Shown piece after piece: positions 28,322-37,883 of a DNA stretch of 64,000 nucleotides (positions within the stretch are counted from its first letter, which is position 1; the number at the start of each line of letters is the position of its first letter). Location of the stretch: positions 1 to 64,000 of the forward strand of contig NZ_JAPHPW010000003.1 of NCBI RefSeq assembly GCF_026241515.1, written 5' to 3'. Both the position numbers and the translations under genes were made by a program. The notes below the pieces were generated by a model. The model saw only the letters and a list, made by a program, of their open reading frames with translations. It made no database searches and was not told the origin of the DNA. The DNA comes from Vibrio sp. 14G-20 (GTDB lineage: Bacteria; Pseudomonadota; Gammaproteobacteria; Enterobacterales; Vibrionaceae).

Positions 28322-28355
28322 TATCGTCATTTTTTTTGACGATAGTGGTTTTTTT
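28322..28355 (+). terminator. Terminator between the MSHA machine and pilin operons
   Basis: An 8-bp perfect stem (28322-28329 with 28337-28344) with a T7 loop is followed by GTGG and seven Ts. It splits mshI-F from mshB-Q, agreeing with the two-operon organisation known for V. cholerae MSHA. A possible promoter for mshB follows (TAGAAT at 28390-28395). Confidence 0.75.
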
Positions 28356-28427
28356 GACACAAAAACATTTCATTAATTTTTTTACAAGTTAGAATACGTT
28401 TATATTTAACATTTCAAGGGTATATCC

Positions 28428-28982
28428 ATGAAAAAAGTAACAGGTTTTACGCTCGTTGAGCTAGTTGTTGTCATCGTTGTTTTAGGTTTGCTTGCTGTGG
28501 CAGCGTTACCTCGATTTATTGATGTAACTGATAATGCGAAAGAAGCAAGCATTGAAGCTGTTGCTGGTGGATACGCCACCGCTGTGCTTTCTGCTCGTGC
28601 GCAGTGGGAAGGGAACGGCCGCCCGGTAGCAGGAAATCAAGACCGACCACAAGTTGATTATGATGGTCAAGATTTCTGGTTAACGGAGTCTGACGATACT
28701 TACCGTGATGGTTACCCTTATGAAATTGAAGATAATAGTGCGAATGGTATAGGCACTCCTACTGTTAATTCAGCAAGATGTGTTCGTCTTATGGAAAACC
28801 TTCTTCAGAATCCACCTTCAGTTGCGATTAACGATACTGATTCTCCCAAGTATGTAGCTGCTCTTGGAGGAGACAATAGTGATGTGGATACTGCGTGTCG
28901 CTATACACAACAAGAAGGCAAAGAACATTATTTTGAGTACGACATTACATCGGGCTCGGTAACAGTAACGCTAGATAATTAA
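28428..28982 (+). CDS. mshB: MSHA minor pilin MshB
   Basis: A 184-aa type IV prepilin-like protein. The short leader MKKVTG is cut before FTLVELVVVIVVLGLLAVAALPRF, shown here without its final residues as FTLVELVVVIVVLGLL; E5 of the mature protein is present. The globular part has two cysteines near the C-terminus (SARCVRLM, TACRYTQQ) that could form the pilin D-loop disulfide. It is the first gene after the intergenic terminator, 35 bp before mshA, and probably a priming or minor subunit. Confidence 0.9.
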   Translation: MKKVTGFTLVELVVVIVVLGLLAVAALPRFIDVTDNAKEASIEAVAGGYATAVLSARAQWEGNGRPVAGNQDRPQVDYDGQDFWLTESDDTYRDGYPYEIEDNSANGIGTPTVNSARCVRLMENLLQNPPSVAINDTDSPKYVAALGGDNSDVDTACRYTQQEGKEHYFEYDITSGSVTVTLDN

Positions 28983-29017
28983 GAAAATTTTAAATTTACC
29001 CAAAGTGAGAAAGTAGT

Positions 29018-29536
29018 ATGAAAAAGCAAGGTGGTTTTACCCTAATCGAGTTAGTGGTAGTGATTGTTATTTTAGGTATTCTTGCTGTAACTGCAGCGCC
29101 ACGTTTCTTGAACCTGCAAGATGATGCTCGCACTGCAACATTAGAGGGCTTACGTGGGGCTGTAGCAGGAGCCATGGGGATCTCTTATGGTAAAGCGGCA
29201 ATCAACGGCATTGAAGCTACAACATATACCGCTTTTACTGATACTGATAATCCAGGTACTGTAGTTGAAGGTATAGCACATAGTTTTGGTTACCCTGTTG
29301 CGGTTAACGATGAAACTGCTAACCAAGGCGGTATCATGCAAACCTTAGATGTATCAAATGAGTTCGTGGTTTTAGATAGCTCTGAAGATGATGCAACTGA
29401 CCCTACAAATACTACTATTGACATTGGTATAGACGGATACACTGTGCAATGTGTTCAGTATACAGCAGCTATTGATGCGAATACGCCTGCGACTGTATTG
29501 ATTGTTGATGGTGCTGATGGAAACTGTGGCTTATAA
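29018..29536 (+). CDS. mshA: MSHA major pilin MshA
   Basis: A 172-aa type IVa prepilin: leader MKKQGG, then mature FTLIELVVVIVILGILAV with E5. The mature head contains SYGKAAINGIEATTY and ends with two cysteines (YTVQCVQYTA and DGNCGL) placed as in MSHA pilins for the D-loop. The order mshB-mshA-mshC and a strong terminator right after the gene identify it as the abundant subunit. The surface-exposed region (about 70-150, rich in D, T and N) is the part usually variable between strains. Confidence 0.95.
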   Translation: MKKQGGFTLIELVVVIVILGILAVTAAPRFLNLQDDARTATLEGLRGAVAGAMGISYGKAAINGIEATTYTAFTDTDNPGTVVEGIAHSFGYPVAVNDETANQGGIMQTLDVSNEFVVLDSSEDDATDPTNTTIDIGIDGYTVQCVQYTAAIDANTPATVLIVDGADGNCGL

Positions 29537-29562
29537 TCCCCAGTGAATATTATCTAGATTTC

Positions 29563-29589
29563 AGGCCGGCTTTTGTCGGCCTTTTTTTT
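29563..29589 (+). terminator. Terminator after mshA
   Basis: A GC-rich stem (29563-29570 with 29575-29582, one G-T pair) and a run of eight Ts lie 27 bp after the mshA stop. Partial termination here would make mshA RNA more abundant than the minor-pilin genes. Confidence 0.85.
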
Positions 29590-29647
29590 CCTATCGCTCA
29601 TAAATATCAAAACTATTCATATACATAAGATCGTAAGTTTCGTTATT

Positions 29648-29656
29648 TGGTATAAT
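29648..29656 (+). promoter_or_regulatory. Extended -10 promoter of mshC
   Basis: TGG followed by a perfect TATAAT (29651-29656) lies 31 bp before mshC. No good -35 is seen at 16-18 bp, which is compatible with an extended -10 promoter. Confidence 0.5.
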
Positions 29657-29686
29657 CAGTATTCGCTAGGCAGTTAGAGGCTCATT

Positions 29687-30178
29687 ATGGATAACAGCCC
29701 CCCACCCAACGGCTTTACACTGGTTGAGCTGATCATCGTTATCATTATCCTCGGTATTATTTCCACTTTTGCCGCGAGCCGCTTCACTGGTACCTCTAGC
29801 TATTCCACTTTTACTGCACAAGAGCAAGCCATCTCCGTAATTCGCCAAATCCAAGTCAATCGAATGCAATCGAATGTTTCCGCTGCTAATGATAGCTTTC
29901 GCCTTGCTATTAATGGTGACTGTTTAGGTTCAGTAACCGCTTGCAGTTTAAATTTATCGAACAGCACTCAGAAATCACAAGCTGATGCACGTAGTGATTA
30001 TGTTCGTGAATCAGATATTTCATTTTCTTCTCCGAATACCATTGTCGAATTTGACTTATTAGGGAACCCTTCAGTGAGCGCTGGAGTTAGCATCACGATT
30101 AACTCAACCACTAGTAGCAATAGCGCTCAGGTGTGTATCAATTCTCAAGGTTATGTGCGTGAAGGGGCGTGTCTATGA
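29687..30178 (+). CDS. mshC: MSHA minor pilin MshC
   Basis: A 163-aa prepilin-like protein. A hydrophilic leader (MDNSPPPNG) precedes FTLVELIIVIIILGIISTF with mature E5. The globular part has cysteine pairs (GDCLGSVTACSL; VCINSQ...GACL), as in GspH/FimT-type minor pilins. It begins 150 bp after mshA, beyond a terminator and an extended -10 promoter. Its end overlaps the mshD ATG (ATGA). Confidence 0.88.
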   Translation: MDNSPPPNGFTLVELIIVIIILGIISTFAASRFTGTSSYSTFTAQEQAISVIRQIQVNRMQSNVSAANDSFRLAINGDCLGSVTACSLNLSNSTQKSQADARSDYVRESDISFSSPNTIVEFDLLGNPSVSAGVSITINSTTSSNSAQVCINSQGYVREGACL

Positions 30179-30744
30179 TTCGCGCACGTGGTTTTACTCT
30201 CATAGAGAGCATTATTGTGATTATCGTACTGGGTATTGCGATGGTCACAATTAGTAGTTTTTTAGCACCTCAAGTGGCAAGTTCGGCCGACCCACAATAT
30301 CAAAACCGCTCCGTAGCCTTAGGTCAAAGTTTGATGAACCAAATATTGGCACGTGGTTTTGATGAACACAGTGATTTTGATGGTGGTTTGATTCGCTGTG
30401 GCGATGCGGGAGCAGCGACTTGTTCTGCACCCAATGAACTGGGAGTGGATGGTTCAGAGACTGCGCCCGCTGCTTTTAATGATGTCGATGACTATATTGG
30501 TTGTTGGTATACCGATACCACAGAGTCAGCTTGTGTATCATCGACGAAGTATCCGCTTGCTAATATTCTAGATGAAAATATCGAAGACAGTTATGCCAAT
30601 TTCCGTGTTGAGGTCTTGGTGTTTTATGACCAAAACATGGATGGGCTTAACGACAATGTAATTGGAACGATGAAGCGCGTTGAGTTACAGATCTTTGGTG
30701 GTAACAACCGTTATAGCTTGGTTGCTTACAAGGGGAACTACTAA
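30175..30744 (+). CDS. mshD: MSHA minor pilin MshD
   Basis: A 189-aa prepilin-like protein (GspI/PilV position). The leader MIRARG is followed by FTLIESIIVIIVLGIAMV with E5. An acidic globular domain contains cysteines in RCGDAGAATCS and CWYTDTTESACVS. ATG 30175 is preferred over the GTG at 30169: GAAGGGG (30161-30167) has 7-nt spacing to the ATG, which overlaps the mshC stop. The stop overlaps mshO by one base. Confidence 0.88.
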   Translation: MIRARGFTLIESIIVIIVLGIAMVTISSFLAPQVASSADPQYQNRSVALGQSLMNQILARGFDEHSDFDGGLIRCGDAGAATCSAPNELGVDGSETAPAAFNDVDDYIGCWYTDTTESACVSSTKYPLANILDENIEDSYANFRVEVLVFYDQNMDGLNDNVIGTMKRVELQIFGGNNRYSLVAYKGNY

Positions 30745-31490
30745 TGAAACAACGTGGTTTTACTTTGATAGAGATGATCGTAACCATTGTTGTGGTTGCA
30801 GTCATTGGCCTCGCAATTGCCGGTTTTGTCGAATATGGCATGAAAGGCTATGTTGAAACTATCGATCGTCAAAAAGTACAAGTAAAAGGTCAATTTGTTG
30901 TTGAGAAAATGTCGCGAGAGATAAGCCATGCTGTGCCCAACAGCTTTGATTCGAGTATTACTCCAGCTTCGGCTTCGTCCTATGCTCAAAAATGTCTAGT
31001 ATTCTATGCTATTAAATATTCAGGTTTTTATCACTTTGATGAAGCGACAAACGATTTGAATTTCATAATTGGACAAGACGCACCTGAATTGGAGGCCGAC
31101 GACTACCTTATTATCAACCCAACTGCTTATTCTGAATTTGTGGCTGGTTCAACGAAACGCATTCCGCTTGTTGGGTTAGTCTCAACAAATAATGTATTTA
31201 CCGCGCCTTCAGTTAATTTAAGTAGTCAGTCTATTGCTCAACGCCATTATATTTATGATGGTAGTGACCCGGTGAGTTATTGTTTAGTGAATGATACTGT
31301 TCAGAATCAAGGCCTAATCCAACGTAATGGAGTCACCGTTGCGGATAGCATTAATTATGTTCAAAGTAACTTCCGCTACGAAGAGCCAAGCTTACAAAGA
31401 GGTGGTGTAATTCACATCGATCTTGTGCTCGAGCAAAACAGTGAAGTAAGTGTTTACCAACAAGATGTGCAGGTACTCAATGCGCCATAG
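30744..31490 (+). CDS. mshO: MSHA minor pilin MshO
   Basis: A 248-aa prepilin-like protein of the GspJ/PilW kind. The leader MKQRG precedes FTLIEMIVTIVVVAVIGLAI with E5. A larger globular domain follows with KCLVFYAIKYSGF, DDYLIINPTAYSEF and a YCLVND cysteine. It likely belongs to the tip or priming complex with MshC, MshD and MshP. It overlaps mshD by one base and mshP by 11 bp. Confidence 0.88.
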   Translation: MKQRGFTLIEMIVTIVVVAVIGLAIAGFVEYGMKGYVETIDRQKVQVKGQFVVEKMSREISHAVPNSFDSSITPASASSYAQKCLVFYAIKYSGFYHFDEATNDLNFIIGQDAPELEADDYLIINPTAYSEFVAGSTKRIPLVGLVSTNNVFTAPSVNLSSQSIAQRHYIYDGSDPVSYCLVNDTVQNQGLIQRNGVTVADSINYVQSNFRYEEPSLQRGGVIHIDLVLEQNSEVSVYQQDVQVLNAP

Positions 31491-31908
31491 AAAATCATCT
31501 CAACAAGGCAGTGTTTTGGTCGTCGCAGTATTTGTTATTGTGGTAATGGGCTTCCTTGCGACTTCTTTAGTGCAAGTTCAGTGGTCAAATCACGATACAT
31601 TGACGCGTAAGCAGCTTGGAACACAGGCTTGGTTGCTGGCACACTCCGCGAATGAGTGGGCACTCACTCAAGTTTACCCTTTGACGGTATCACCTGCGGT
31701 TTCAACAAGTGTTAGCACTGTCTGTAGCAACTTAAATTCAAATCAAGTGAGCAGCGGCATGTCGACTATCTGTACTGTAGACCAACTAACTTGTAGTCAG
31801 ATCGGTGTGTTAGATGGTGTTGGCTTTTTCAAAATAGAATCAACGGCCATTTGTGGTTCGGGTATCAACCAAGTACAGCGTATTCAAGAAGTTTGGGTGA
31901 GGGAGTAG
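31480..31908 (+). CDS. mshP: MSHA biogenesis protein MshP (PilX-like)
   Basis: A 142-aa protein with N-terminus MRHRKSSQQGSVLVVAVFVI, a PilX-type leader in which the residue after the processing Gly is Ser rather than Phe. One helix is followed by a small domain rich in Ser and Val with several cysteines (TVCSNL, TICTVDQLTCSQ, AICGSG). ATG 31480 is preferred over ATG 31450, which lies deep in mshO. It is followed 2 bp later by mshQ. Confidence 0.82.
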   Translation: MRHRKSSQQGSVLVVAVFVIVVMGFLATSLVQVQWSNHDTLTRKQLGTQAWLLAHSANEWALTQVYPLTVSPAVSTSVSTVCSNLNSNQVSSGMSTICTVDQLTCSQIGVLDGVGFFKIESTAICGSGINQVQRIQEVWVRE

Positions 31909-31910
31909 TT

Positions 31911-34900
31911 ATGGCATTTTGGGTTGTTCTTTTTAGAGTCATTAAAAATTATGCATGTTGCTATGCGAACTTTTTGAAGCTCACTGCAGTCATGATTGTT
32001 TTATGTGGGACATCTTTCGTTTCGATAGCTGACGAATTTTCTCCTGAACAATGTAATGATCTAAAAAGGCAAGATGGCTTTTCTGTTGCTTTTACTATTC
32101 CAAACCCAACTCCTGTCACGATCACTTTTACGTCAAATAACTCTGTAGTTAAATTGTGGTCCAGCGTTAGTGGTAGTAACGCTAAGATAACCGATCAGAA
32201 CGTGAATCCAGGAGAAAGAGTTCTCCTAATTTATAGACCGACTTCTAATAATGGTAAAAACGGCAGTCTCATTTACAAGCTTGATACAGGCTCTGGATAT
32301 GAACAGAAACAGACTACTTCAATTGTGATAAACGGTGGTAATGGTACTTTAGAAGTGTCAGGTGATACAGTTGTAGTTGAGTGTGCCGATGGAGAAAAAG
32401 AACCAGTCCCTGATTTGGAGGATGTTCAATATGAGTTTGGTTCTATTGAAGGTATGGATTGTACTTATGGTTGTAACTTGTTGTTTCAGAAGGAATATGA
32501 CAATCCAATTGTATTCTTAATGTCGACTATCGATCCTGATGATATCGTGAATAGTGTGCCAACAAAGGCTAGTGTTGCGACTATTTGGAACTCTAAGAAA
32601 GGAGCGACTATTGAGAGTGAGTCGATGCCGGGCACTTCAAAATCAGACCGAATGTCACCTATCTACTATTTTGTTACCGAGCCGGGAAAATTAAAATTCT
32701 ATGATTCTAGTGGTCGTGCCGTTTATGGCGAAGCTGGCGTCAAAACAACAGACCTAGCTCAGTGTACGAGTGGATGTGATAGAGCTGATCATTGGGATGA
32801 TATTGACTATCAGCTGGGAAGCATTACCGCACCAGTTATCATGGCTCAAGTCCAAGGAAAAGACTCTAAGTGGGCGACTACCGCAATCCAAAATGTCAAT
32901 TCAACAGGCTTTGACTTGTCTCTTGAACGTGGTCGTCAAGGGCCTCTCAGTTCTGGCTCTAAAGATATCGCTTATCTAGTTGTCCCTGAGTTTCATGGTA
33001 AAGATGAAGATTTGCAGGCAAATATCGAGTTTTATCAAGGTTCTCGGGATTATGCCCAATCTAACGAATTACCCAAAACCAAGTCTATTGGTTGGTCGTG
33101 CGAAAATAATAAAGTGAATTTACATCAGAGTTTTTCTAAATTCGGTGTGATTGTGAATAAGCAAAGTCGAGTAGGCAGTCATGGTGGATGGCTTCGTTAC
33201 TGTAAGCAATTTGAGGACGGTGGGAAGCCAACTTTTACTTTCGCGTTTGACGAAGATGTAGAGTCTCTTGGTGACCGTAAGCACGGCAGAGCAGAGTCTA
33301 TCGGTTATTTTGCTTTTGAAATTCCTGAAGTCGAGATCCCAGTTAACGTATGTAACTTGTTCCCTGAGACAATCCAAAGTTGGACCGGGGTTGAGAGTTC
33401 ATTAACTGTTAATAATGGGGGTGCCACAACTTTCAATGGCTGGTCTCCCGATTACCTCAGTGCCTTTTCAATTGAAAATGATCGGTCTTGGAGCCCATCA
33501 AATCCTGATCCTGAGAGTTTGCTTTTGATCGGATTCGATTTAGAGGGTGGGACAAATCAAATGTACAACCATGATGTCTGTGGAGATGATTTAGGTTGTG
33601 CTGTAGGGAATGAGGATGGTCAGCTAAACCGACGAAAGATTGAACATAATTTGTTGCCTAACGTCCCGAGTCGTTCAGTAACAGGAACGTTATCAATTGA
33701 TAAAAACATCAAGGCTAGATGCGATGCGTCAAATTTGTGCTCATTTGAGTTGGCAGGGGCTAATGCTAATGTATATATCAATGAAGACTTAGAACGACTG
33801 TATATAAATGATTTAGGTAATGAGTATCCAGAAATAAGGGTCCACTTAAAGGATGGGTTATATATTGATGATTTTGAAATATCAAATGGTAGTGGTTTAG
33901 TCTTAATCATCCCTGAACAATCATCAGTAACTTTTAATAACTTTTTAGCTTCGGACACAAACCAAAGTGATTTTATATTTGAAAATAGCTCTAAAATAAA
34001 TGTAGTCACAAGTTTTAAATTTAGTAATAGCGTAGATATTGTCAATGAGAACGCATACCCAATTATTTATGCTCCAGATGCAACGGTACAGTTGAAAGGA
34101 AACTTTAGAGGCTTTATTTTAGCAAAAACACTTAACCTTCCAAACTTACTTACAGTGGAAGGCGCAGTTACTGCAGCGAACGTTGTTTCGCAGAGTGGTT
34201 TAGTTATTAATAAACCTGACTATAGTTGTCCGCTTCCTCCGCTCCTAACTGGCTCTCTTGTCGTAACCCCAAAATACTCGCACGTTTTGCTTTGTGAGGT
34301 CGCTGAGGTTGAGTTTAAAGTCGTAGACGATGATGGCAATGTGATTAATACGGTTCAAGATAGTTTCACTGCATCACATACACCAAACTCTACTGGGAAG
34401 TGGTGTGAAGATGAGAATGGAAGCAGTTGTTCTACATTCACTGGGGACTATCAAAGCAACTTTGTAAATGGACAAAAGACGTTGTATTTATCGTCTTCGA
34501 AATTGGAAAGCTACGGTGTAAGCGGAAATTGGAATGGTGAAACTGAAACTACAGCATCAAAGATTAACTTTGTACCTTATAAGTTCGATGTAGATGAGCA
34601 GTTTGTTGTTGCTGGGATGGATTACTCAGTGACGGCAAAAGTGTCTTCTTGTAATACTCAAGATTCGTCGTTGTCACAAGATTATGTGGGTACGCCTACT
34701 GTGAGTCTAGATATCGTTCAACCAGTGAACGGTGATGATGCGATAAGCTTACTCGATTACAAACCAGATTTTGAAGCGAGTGATAACGGAGAGACCACCG
34801 ATACTCTTTCTATTCAAGAGGCTGGCCAGTTTAAAGTAACGCTGATTGACAGTAGTTTTGACTGTAGTGAAATATCAGGTTGCCCTGAAAGTGGCGTTGA

Positions 34901-36329
34901 CAAACTCTCTGGAAGTTTCTTAATTAATTCTCGCCCGTGGCAATTTGCGGTCTGTACGGATAGTAACTCTGACGGAACTAGTAACAAAGGAAGTGCTTTT
35001 GTGGCGGCTGGTGAAACATTTAATGTGTTTGCTAAGCCAATTAGGCACACAAGTGACACAAGTTTACTATGTAGCAATAGCTTGGTAACACAAAACTATT
35101 TACTTTCTGCAGGTGCCGTAGGTGCGACTCATACATTAGATACACCTAGTAATGGTGATGCAGTGTTAGGTAGTTTAGAACCGAGTAGTCAACTGACTCA
35201 ATCTAGTTCTGATATTGTTTCTTCTGATAATGGTTATAAATTCAAAAGCTTAAAGTATTCAGAAGTGGGTAGCTTTAACTTTGTTGCAACTGAAACTGGC
35301 AGCTTCTACGGGAGTATCCTTGGCGGCTTCTCTGGTAGTAAGTCTATTGGCCGCTTTTACCCTAAATACTTTGTGCAAGGTACTCCGGAATGGAATGTCG
35401 CCAATCAAAATGATATCGCATACCTAAGTCAACCTTATGATTCTACAGTTCACCAAGTATATCCAATGGCTTCTGGTGAAGATGATACGGATAATGTTCT
35501 TAATAATTACCGGTTCTTTAATGCAGAGTTACAAGCAAAGTTTGGTGTTTTAGATGATAGCAACACTGATAACGGCTTCTTGTTAGATACGGGCTCTGGA
35601 ACATGGTCAGCTGATCGTAAACATTGGTTGCTGAATGACAATGCAGCTGAGCTTCAACGAATTGTGGATCCTGATGATGTTAGCCGCAGAGACACACCGT
35701 TTAATACGTCAGATGCTAACTCGACTACTACAAACTTTGGTTTAACAATCGAGGGAACAGATCCGGTGTCATTTACGGATTCTGACCCTGTTACCAGTTC
35801 GGCAGCATTCCCAGTTCAACCTCCTGCCCGCTATGGCCGAATGGCGCTTGATGATATTGGCGGTAACTCCGGTAGTACTTTGACGATTCCACTTCGTGCT
35901 GAGTTTTGGGATGGTAGTGACTTTATTGTGAATGACGATGATGATCGCAGCACCTTTAATGGTTCAAATTTCTGTAAGCAAGTCATTTGGACCAGTAATA
36001 CAGTCAAAACTACACTAGCTTCACTCAATGGCAGTGGAAGTGTTGATGATGGCGAAGAAGAAGTAACAGCGAATCAAAATACGCCTGCTGGTGCAGATGC
36101 GCCACGTGAGCAGGTACGATTGTGGTTAAGAATGGATGCGTCGACACCACAGGCTAAATCTGGCGAGAATCCTGTTGCATGCTCAGGCAGCGATCAAGAT
36201 CAGCCATGGCTGCGCTACAACTGGAGACAGCTAGGTGATGAAGATCCCTCCACCGTCGTCACATTTGGCATCTACCGCGGTAACGATCGAGTGATCTACC
36301 GAGGTGAAAGTGGGTTAACAGGTCAGTAA
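31911..36329 (+). CDS. mshQ: Large secreted MSHA protein MshQ
   Basis: A 1472-aa exported protein. A signal peptide (about 1-42, ending near CGTSFVSIADE) leads into an unassigned region with two similar segments (VQYEFGSIEGMDCTYGC near 175 and IDYQLGSITAPVIMAQVQ near 297) that may be beta-sandwich repeats. A middle region with GANANVYINEDL and APDATVQLKGNFRGFILAK resembles beta-helix or choice-of-anchor proteins. The last 600 residues or so (from LLTGSLVVTPKYSHVLLC) match the DUF6701 region typical of MshQ, ending with RYGRMALDDIGG and WLRYNW. ATG 31911 has GAGGGAG upstream; the frame is open further but inside mshP. Likely a pilus-tip adhesin or surface factor (inference). Confidence 0.85.
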   Translation: MAFWVVLFRVIKNYACCYANFLKLTAVMIVLCGTSFVSIADEFSPEQCNDLKRQDGFSVAFTIPNPTPVTITFTSNNSVVKLWSSVSGSNAKITDQNVNPGERVLLIYRPTSNNGKNGSLIYKLDTGSGYEQKQTTSIVINGGNGTLEVSGDTVVVECADGEKEPVPDLEDVQYEFGSIEGMDCTYGCNLLFQKEYDNPIVFLMSTIDPDDIVNSVPTKASVATIWNSKKGATIESESMPGTSKSDRMSPIYYFVTEPGKLKFYDSSGRAVYGEAGVKTTDLAQCTSGCDRADHWDDIDYQLGSITAPVIMAQVQGKDSKWATTAIQNVNSTGFDLSLERGRQGPLSSGSKDIAYLVVPEFHGKDEDLQANIEFYQGSRDYAQSNELPKTKSIGWSCENNKVNLHQSFSKFGVIVNKQSRVGSHGGWLRYCKQFEDGGKPTFTFAFDEDVESLGDRKHGRAESIGYFAFEIPEVEIPVNVCNLFPETIQSWTGVESSLTVNNGGATTFNGWSPDYLSAFSIENDRSWSPSNPDPESLLLIGFDLEGGTNQMYNHDVCGDDLGCAVGNEDGQLNRRKIEHNLLPNVPSRSVTGTLSIDKNIKARCDASNLCSFELAGANANVYINEDLERLYINDLGNEYPEIRVHLKDGLYIDDFEISNGSGLVLIIPEQSSVTFNNFLASDTNQSDFIFENSSKINVVTSFKFSNSVDIVNENAYPIIYAPDATVQLKGNFRGFILAKTLNLPNLLTVEGAVTAANVVSQSGLVINKPDYSCPLPPLLTGSLVVTPKYSHVLLCEVAEVEFKVVDDDGNVINTVQDSFTASHTPNSTGKWCEDENGSSCSTFTGDYQSNFVNGQKTLYLSSSKLESYGVSGNWNGETETTASKINFVPYKFDVDEQFVVAGMDYSVTAKVSSCNTQDSSLSQDYVGTPTVSLDIVQPVNGDDAISLLDYKPDFEASDNGETTDTLSIQEAGQFKVTLIDSSFDCSEISGCPESGVDKLSGSFLINSRPWQFAVCTDSNSDGTSNKGSAFVAAGETFNVFAKPIRHTSDTSLLCSNSLVTQNYLLSAGAVGATHTLDTPSNGDAVLGSLEPSSQLTQSSSDIVSSDNGYKFKSLKYSEVGSFNFVATETGSFYGSILGGFSGSKSIGRFYPKYFVQGTPEWNVANQNDIAYLSQPYDSTVHQVYPMASGEDDTDNVLNNYRFFNAELQAKFGVLDDSNTDNGFLLDTGSGTWSADRKHWLLNDNAAELQRIVDPDDVSRRDTPFNTSDANSTTTNFGLTIEGTDPVSFTDSDPVTSSAAFPVQPPARYGRMALDDIGGNSGSTLTIPLRAEFWDGSDFIVNDDDDRSTFNGSNFCKQVIWTSNTVKTTLASLNGSGSVDDGEEEVTANQNTPAGADAPREQVRLWLRMDASTPQAKSGENPVACSGSDQDQPWLRYNWRQLGDEDPSTVVTFGIYRGNDRVIYRGESGLTGQ

Positions 36330-36399
36330 AAATATAATTTTTGCCCCTTAAGTTAGGAATCTGTAAGAAATTGCGGGTTTCAGTCCATGTTTATACTTC

Positions 36400-36426
36400 A
36401 ATGCCTTGCCGTGACAGCAAGGCATT
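36400..36426 (+). terminator. Hairpin between mshQ and mreB
   Basis: A perfect 10-bp inverted repeat (36400-36409 with 36417-36426) has a 7-nt loop but no T-run. It may be a weak or Rho-assisted terminator for the pilin operon, or a leader hairpin of mreB. Confidence 0.4.
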
Positions 36427-36470
36427 GGTACATTTAGTGCAATTTTTGTCTTCTAATTCTTGCAGGATGA

Positions 36471-37523
<1,053 letters not shown>

Positions 37524-37526
37524 TAT

Positions 37527-37796
37527 CTAGGGCGTGTTGATCTTGCGAGCTGATTTTTGCAGCGAGTTGCTGGGTATTTATACAAGACAGAGGCTTTTAT
37601 GTGTAGCTAGCCTACATGAGAAGCCGATAACGTAGTAGAAATGACCAGCAAACGCTGCCCGAAGGGTTCGGCTAAAAGCGTTTTACTCTTTGTTGAGGGA
37701 GGTTTGCTTAGAATGACTAGGCTACTTCTCCCTCGCCTCGATTAAAACGCTTTTATCTCGAACAAAATTTAACCGCGAAAGGTCAACACGCCCTAG
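37527..37796. mobile_element. MITE-like repeat with 14-bp terminal inverted repeats
   Basis: A 270-bp non-coding element with perfect 14-bp ends: CTAGGGCGTGTTGA at 37527-37540 and its reverse complement at 37783-37796. Interior structure is strong. A hairpin spans about 37592-37625 (GGCTT...AAGCC around TGTAG/CTACA). A perfect 13-bp inverted repeat (37673-37685 with 37743-37755) encloses GAGGGAG/CTCCCTC (37695-37701 with 37728-37734). No transposase is present, so it would be moved in trans. I have an impression of similar repeats in other vibrio genomes but cannot verify it here. The outer CTAG could be target duplication or part of the ends. Confidence 0.75.
37641..37745 (+). other. 34-codon open frame inside the MITE
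   Basis: ATG 37641 to TAA 37743-37745 gives a basic, leucine-rich peptide (MTSKRCPKGSAKSVLLFVEG and on). It spans the arm of the 13-bp inverted repeat and has no clear ribosome site, so it is probably a by-product of the repeat rather than a gene. Confidence 0.25.
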
Positions 37797-37833
37797 TGTT
37801 AGGCCCTTTTCTTATCTATTTTTATGTAAAGAG

Positions 37834-37883
37834 CCTAGGACCTTGTCTATAGGATCAAATGTAGCTCTAGGACCAAATATAGA
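37834..37883 (+). repeat. Imperfect short repeats in the mreC leader
   Basis: Three similar stretches, CCTAGGACCTTGTC (37834 on), CTATAGGATCAAATGTAG (37848 on) and CTCTAGGACCAAATATAG (37866 on), lie directly before mreC. The start codon has only TAGGA about 10 nt upstream as a ribosome site. Their role is unknown. Confidence 0.4.

Noticed and set aside
33620..34045. 141-codon minus-strand frame inside mshQ
   Set aside because: It is antisense to the A/T-rich middle of mshQ with no start signal; a composition artefact.
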